A stretch of DNA of 9,009 nt, taken from assembly GCA_043801115.1 (NCBI GenBank), contig JAZDMJ010000054.1:1-9009 (forward strand), in the 5' to 3' direction. Positions within the stretch are counted from its first letter, which is position 1. Every line of letters begins with the position of its first letter. Shown here piece by piece: positions 6,735-9,009 of this stretch. A model generated the notes under the pieces. It worked only from the letters and a program-made list of their open reading frames with translations. It did no database searches and was not told the DNA's origin. The stretch is from CAZHUN01 sp043801115. Its GTDB lineage: Archaea; Iainarchaeota; Iainarchaeia; Iainarchaeales; UBA10191. The position numbers and the translations under genes were made by a program.

Positions 6735-6751
6735 GCCTTTTTTTAAAAGGC
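6735..6751 (-). promoter_or_regulatory. Candidate TATA-type promoter / inverted repeat upstream of L7Ae
   Basis: A 7-bp perfect inverted repeat, GCCTTTT and AAAAGGC around TTT, gives TTTTAAAAA on the minus strand centred about 41 bases before the L7Ae ATG. A start site about 25 bases downstream would fall near 6719, giving a leader of about 15 bases. A second AT-rich site, TTTTAAAG near 6825-6833, could give a leader of about 100 bases. I cannot tell which is used, or whether gltX transcripts read through. Confidence 0.3.
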
Positions 6752-6791
6752 GGTTCAGGGCTTTTCCACCGCGTCATCTCGCGGAATCAGG

Positions 6792-6823
6792 AAAAAAGCA
6801 ATACCAATTCCTTCAACAAAAAA
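6792..6823 (-). terminator. Two oligo-T tracts downstream of gltX
   Basis: The minus strand has T6 at 6818-6823 and again at 6792-6797, 24 and 50 bases after the gltX stop. Archaeal RNA polymerase stops at runs of T without requiring a hairpin, so these may end the gltX transcript. They are short, so this is a weak call. Confidence 0.35.
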
Positions 6824-6846
6824 GCTTTAAAATGCCCCTTTTCGGC

Positions 6847-8550
6847 CTACGCGTGCGCGTACCAGAACTGGACGGTTTTGTCGCCCAGTTTGTCGATTCT
6901 ACAATATCCAAAATGTTCTAACAGTACCGTGTCTCCCTCTTTCAACTGCTGTACGGCTTTTTCCACGATTCCGCTCTTTTTACTCCCATCCGGCATGGCA
7001 ATTTCCGCGTCCAAAAACTCGTTCTCCAACAGCCAGGGAACGATTTCCTTGTTGATTTTTCCCACGCCCACATACTGCGCGAGCGTAAACCCTTTCTCTT
7101 GCTCTCCCTTTTTCACGTTCCACGCGTGCTTCAGCCGAAACACTTCTCCCTTCTTTACTTTCTGCAGTCCCGCTTCGGGCACGAGCAAGCGCTGCTGTCC
7201 CTCTTTTAGCTCGTAGGTTTTTTCGCCCATTTGGGGGACTTCTTCGTGCCAGGGAAATTTTGCCGTAAACTTTTGCCCGAACTGCACGTCCAGTTTCACG
7301 GGCTTTTCAATAAACGTCAAGCGTGGACTCTTCAAGTCAATGACTCTACGGTTCGCCGTGTACAACGCTTCCACGGAAAGCGTAGCATCGTTGGGATTGA
7401 TGCCCAGCGCCAGAATACTCTCGCGAATCGCTTCCGGAGAAATGCCTCTTCGGCGCAGGTTTTCAATGCTGCCGATTCGAGGATCGTCGAATCCGGAAAA
7501 CTCTCCCTCTTCCACTGCTTGCTTGATTTTGCTTTTGGAAAGCGTGGCGCCTTCCAATTTGATTCTTCCCACGTGAATCGCGTGAGGGTATTCCCATCCC
7601 AAATACTCGTACAAGTATTTTTGCTTGGTCGCGTTCTGCGCGTGCTCCTGCCCGCGGATGATCAACGTAATTCCCATTTCGTGGTCGTCAATGGCGCTGG
7701 CCAGATTGTACGACGGCCATACATGTTTGTCCTTCGCTTTCGGATTCGGATGGTCGACCACATCCACGATTTTCGCCACCCACCAGTCGCGAATGGAAGG
7801 GTCTTTGTGCTCCAAATCGGTTTTCAGGCGGACAACCGCCTGCCCTTCTTTCAGTTTGTGGGAAAGCATGTCGCTGAAGGCCTGCAATTGCTGGTCCACG
7901 CCCAATTCGCGGTGCGGGCACGGCTTTTTTGCTTTCGTGTACTCTCTCCACGTTTCCGACTTGCACGAGCAAACATACGCTTTTCCCATGACCAGCAATT
8001 TGCGGATGTACGTGTAATAATTGTCCAACTTGTCCGATGCGAAGGAGGTTCCGTCATTGTGCACCCCGAGCCATTTCAAATCCCGTTCGAAAATTTCCTT
8101 CGAGTTTTCGACCGGCTTTTTGATTTTGGGGTCCGTATCGTCCAATCTTAGAAAGAGTTTTCCTGAATACTTTTTCGCGTACGCGTCATTCAAGAGCGCG
8201 GCGCGCGCGTGACCCAAGTGCATGCTTCCGGAAGGGTTTGGCGCAAAGCGGACAATGACAGGCTCTCCCGCTTCGGCCCACTCCAATTCGGGCAATCCTT
8301 CGCGCTGCGGCCGCGCTTTCAATTCGTAAGAATCTTCCAACCGCTTGTAATTCTTTTCCAGTTCTTCAAATGGCATGGCGTTGACTTGTTCGACAATGGC
8401 TTTGATTTTGGGAATCTCTTTCACCAAAACGATTTCCTTGTGCAGCGCTGCAACCTTTCCGATGACGGCGCCCAAGTCTGCCGTGCCGTTGTGCAAAAAG
8501 GCATTCTTCACGGCGTAGCGGAAGGCCGTGTCTTCGATGAGAGAAGCCAT
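6847..8550 (-). CDS. gltX: Glutamyl-tRNA synthetase, archaeal type
   Basis: Charges tRNA-Glu with glutamate; most archaeal forms also mischarge tRNA-Gln for later amidation. The 567 residues have an archaeal N-terminal helical region (1-95), a class I Rossmann core with FAPNPSGSMHLGH (102-114, the HIGH motif) and TLSKSK (336-341, the KMSKS motif), a zinc-finger-like CSC...CPHR insertion (194-214), and a C-terminal beta-barrel anticodon-binding region (from about 395) like GlnRS. GlnRS is less likely, given the archaeal setting and the CSC...CPHR insertion. ATG 8550 is chosen: the family-like start is MASLIEDTAFRYAVKNA, and a TATA-like box lies only 24-36 bases upstream. The frame stays open to ATG 8649, which would add 33 residues unlike the family. 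Short leader GAAGGTAGT precedes the ATG. Confidence 0.95.
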   Translation of the reverse strand: MASLIEDTAFRYAVKNAFLHNGTADLGAVIGKVAALHKEIVLVKEIPKIKAIVEQVNAMPFEELEKNYKRLEDSYELKARPQREGLPELEWAEAGEPVIVRFAPNPSGSMHLGHARAALLNDAYAKKYSGKLFLRLDDTDPKIKKPVENSKEIFERDLKWLGVHNDGTSFASDKLDNYYTYIRKLLVMGKAYVCSCKSETWREYTKAKKPCPHRELGVDQQLQAFSDMLSHKLKEGQAVVRLKTDLEHKDPSIRDWWVAKIVDVVDHPNPKAKDKHVWPSYNLASAIDDHEMGITLIIRGQEHAQNATKQKYLYEYLGWEYPHAIHVGRIKLEGATLSKSKIKQAVEEGEFSGFDDPRIGSIENLRRRGISPEAIRESILALGINPNDATLSVEALYTANRRVIDLKSPRLTFIEKPVKLDVQFGQKFTAKFPWHEEVPQMGEKTYELKEGQQRLLVPEAGLQKVKKGEVFRLKHAWNVKKGEQEKGFTLAQYVGVGKINKEIVPWLLENEFLDAEIAMPDGSKKSGIVEKAVQQLKEGDTVLLEHFGYCRIDKLGDKTVQFWYAHA

Positions 8551-8573
8551 ACTACCTTCTACGAACCTTTTTC

Positions 8574-8586
8574 TATTTATTATATT
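8574..8586. promoter_or_regulatory. AT-rich TATA-like element, possibly shared by gltX and the divergent gene
   Basis: The 13-bp stretch TATTTATTATATT lies between gltX and the divergent small gene. Its centre (about 8580) is about 30 bases from the gltX ATG at 8550 and about 23 bases from the plus-strand ATG at 8603. With the archaeal TATA-to-start spacing of about 25 bases, both transcripts would begin within a few bases of their start codons (leaderless or nearly so). Position and composition are seen; use is inferred. Confidence 0.45.
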
Positions 8587-8602
8587 CGTGCCGTACTCAA
8601 TC

Positions 8603-8938
8603 ATGCTATTGCCCAAAAGGACTCCAAAAGGGGGCTTGAAGAAGTCCAAAACGCGCTTGAATTTGGTCCAGCAACGATTCGACGTGGTTCAAAATTTGGG
8701 TCCTGACCATTTCAAGTTTGTCGTCCACTTTTTGGGAAAAATGCGCGCGGACGCGCGTTCGGGAAAACAGTTCGAAAAATGGATGGACGGAGATCCAAAA
8801 GATAGCGGATACGGCGGGATTCCGGCCAAAAATTCCGTTTCACTCTTGAACTTGACTTTGCGCGCCCAAAACCTGTCTCCAGTCAAAACAAGCGAGCTTA
8901 AAGCACTCTATCATTTGTTTCGGGAAAATAAAGAATAG
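8603..8938 (+). CDS. Small hypothetical protein, 111 aa
   Basis: I do not recognise this protein. It is the only supported plus-strand gene. The N-terminus is strongly basic (KR, K and KKSKTR within the first 18 residues), followed by a mixed helical middle with PDHFKFVVHFLGKMRADARSGKQFEKWM (35-61), a Gly/Pro/Asp loop (63-75), and a helical tail ending ALYHLFRENKE. No signal peptide, membrane span or cysteine pair is present. The basic N-terminus would suit nucleic-acid binding, but that is only a guess. ATG 8603 is chosen because it sits about 23 bases after the AT-rich element and has no Shine-Dalgarno site, as in leaderless archaeal genes; upstream in-frame ATGs at 8528 and 8537 lie inside gltX. 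It ends 6 bases from the convergent gene at the right edge. Confidence 0.55.
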   Translation: MLLPKRTPKGGLKKSKTRLNLVQQRFDVVQNLGPDHFKFVVHFLGKMRADARSGKQFEKWMDGDPKDSGYGGIPAKNSVSLLNLTLRAQNLSPVKTSELKALYHLFRENKE

Positions 8939-8944
8939 GTGTTT

Positions 8945-9009
8945 CTATTTCTGCGCGCTGACGTGGTCGAAGTATTTTTGGAGCGCGAGGGCCATGGGTT
9001 TGTTGTTGT
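8945..9009 (-). CDS. C-terminal end of an unidentified gene (partial)
   Basis: A minus-strand frame enters from the right edge and ends at TAG 8945-8947. The visible 20 residues read NNKPMALALQKYFDHVSAQK. The short amphipathic helix-like tail and clean stop 6 bases from a convergent gene suggest a real C-terminus, but it is too short to identify. Confidence 0.4.
   Translation of the reverse strand, partial: NNKPMALALQKYFDHVSAQK

Noticed and set aside
6704..6846. A tRNA or other structured RNA gene in the gap between gltX and L7Ae
   Set aside because: I could find no acceptor/T-arm pattern; only a short hairpin, T tracts and TATA-like sequence are visible.
7231..8151. A 306-codon plus-strand open frame
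   Set aside because: Antisense to gltX, which has both class I synthetase motifs on the minus strand.
8551..8649. A 33-residue N-terminal extension of glutamyl-tRNA synthetase starting at ATG 8649
   Set aside because: The added residues do not resemble the family, overlap the divergent gene, and would be upstream of the TATA-like box.
1..9009. CRISPR array, insertion sequence or defence system
   Set aside because: No regularly spaced repeats, transposase or terminal inverted repeats were seen; apart from the intein the window is a housekeeping translation region.

Overview
The window is archaeal. It carries an archaeal-type initiation factor 5B, aIF2-gamma with its zinc knuckle, the archaeal/eukaryotic ribosomal proteins L7Ae/eL8, eS28, eL24 and eS6, and an archaeal-type glutamyl-tRNA synthetase. 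Shine-Dalgarno sites of the GAGGTG type and TATA-like boxes also fit Archaea. Genes are tightly packed, with GTGA stop/start overlaps and gaps of a few bases, which suggests a small streamlined genome. My impression from protein character is euryarchaeal or DPANN (for example Diapherotrites/Micrarchaeota), but this cannot be settled by eye.

Layout, right to left along the minus strand, on which nearly everything is coded. (1) 8945-9009: the C-terminal end of an unidentified minus-strand gene entering from the right edge. (2) 8603-8938: a small unrecognised plus-strand gene, convergent with (1) and divergent from gltX. (3) 6847-8550: glutamyl-tRNA synthetase. (4) 6704-6846: a 143-bp gap with oligo-T tracts (minus strand) and a possible promoter. 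(5) 6703 down to 1: one probable operon, L7Ae - eS28 - eL24 - nucleoside diphosphate kinase - aIF5B - eS6 - aIF2-gamma. All its members except the kinase act in translation: ribosome structure, subunit joining (aIF5B) and initiator-tRNA delivery (aIF2-gamma).

The main discovery is that aIF2-gamma is interrupted by a large in-frame intein. The frame stays open from the ATG at 3080 to the left edge (1026 codons), and the conserved GTP-binding P-loop is split exactly between GHVDHGK and TSL. The intruding 635 residues (DNA 1005-2909) start with Cys, end with His-Asn, are followed by Thr, and carry a LAGLIDADG-type homing-endonuclease region plus helix-turn-helix-like segments. Protein splicing must therefore restore the nucleotide-binding site of an essential initiation factor. 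The neighbouring aIF5B gene has an almost identical P-loop DNA sequence (16 contiguous identical bases across the insertion point) but no intein.
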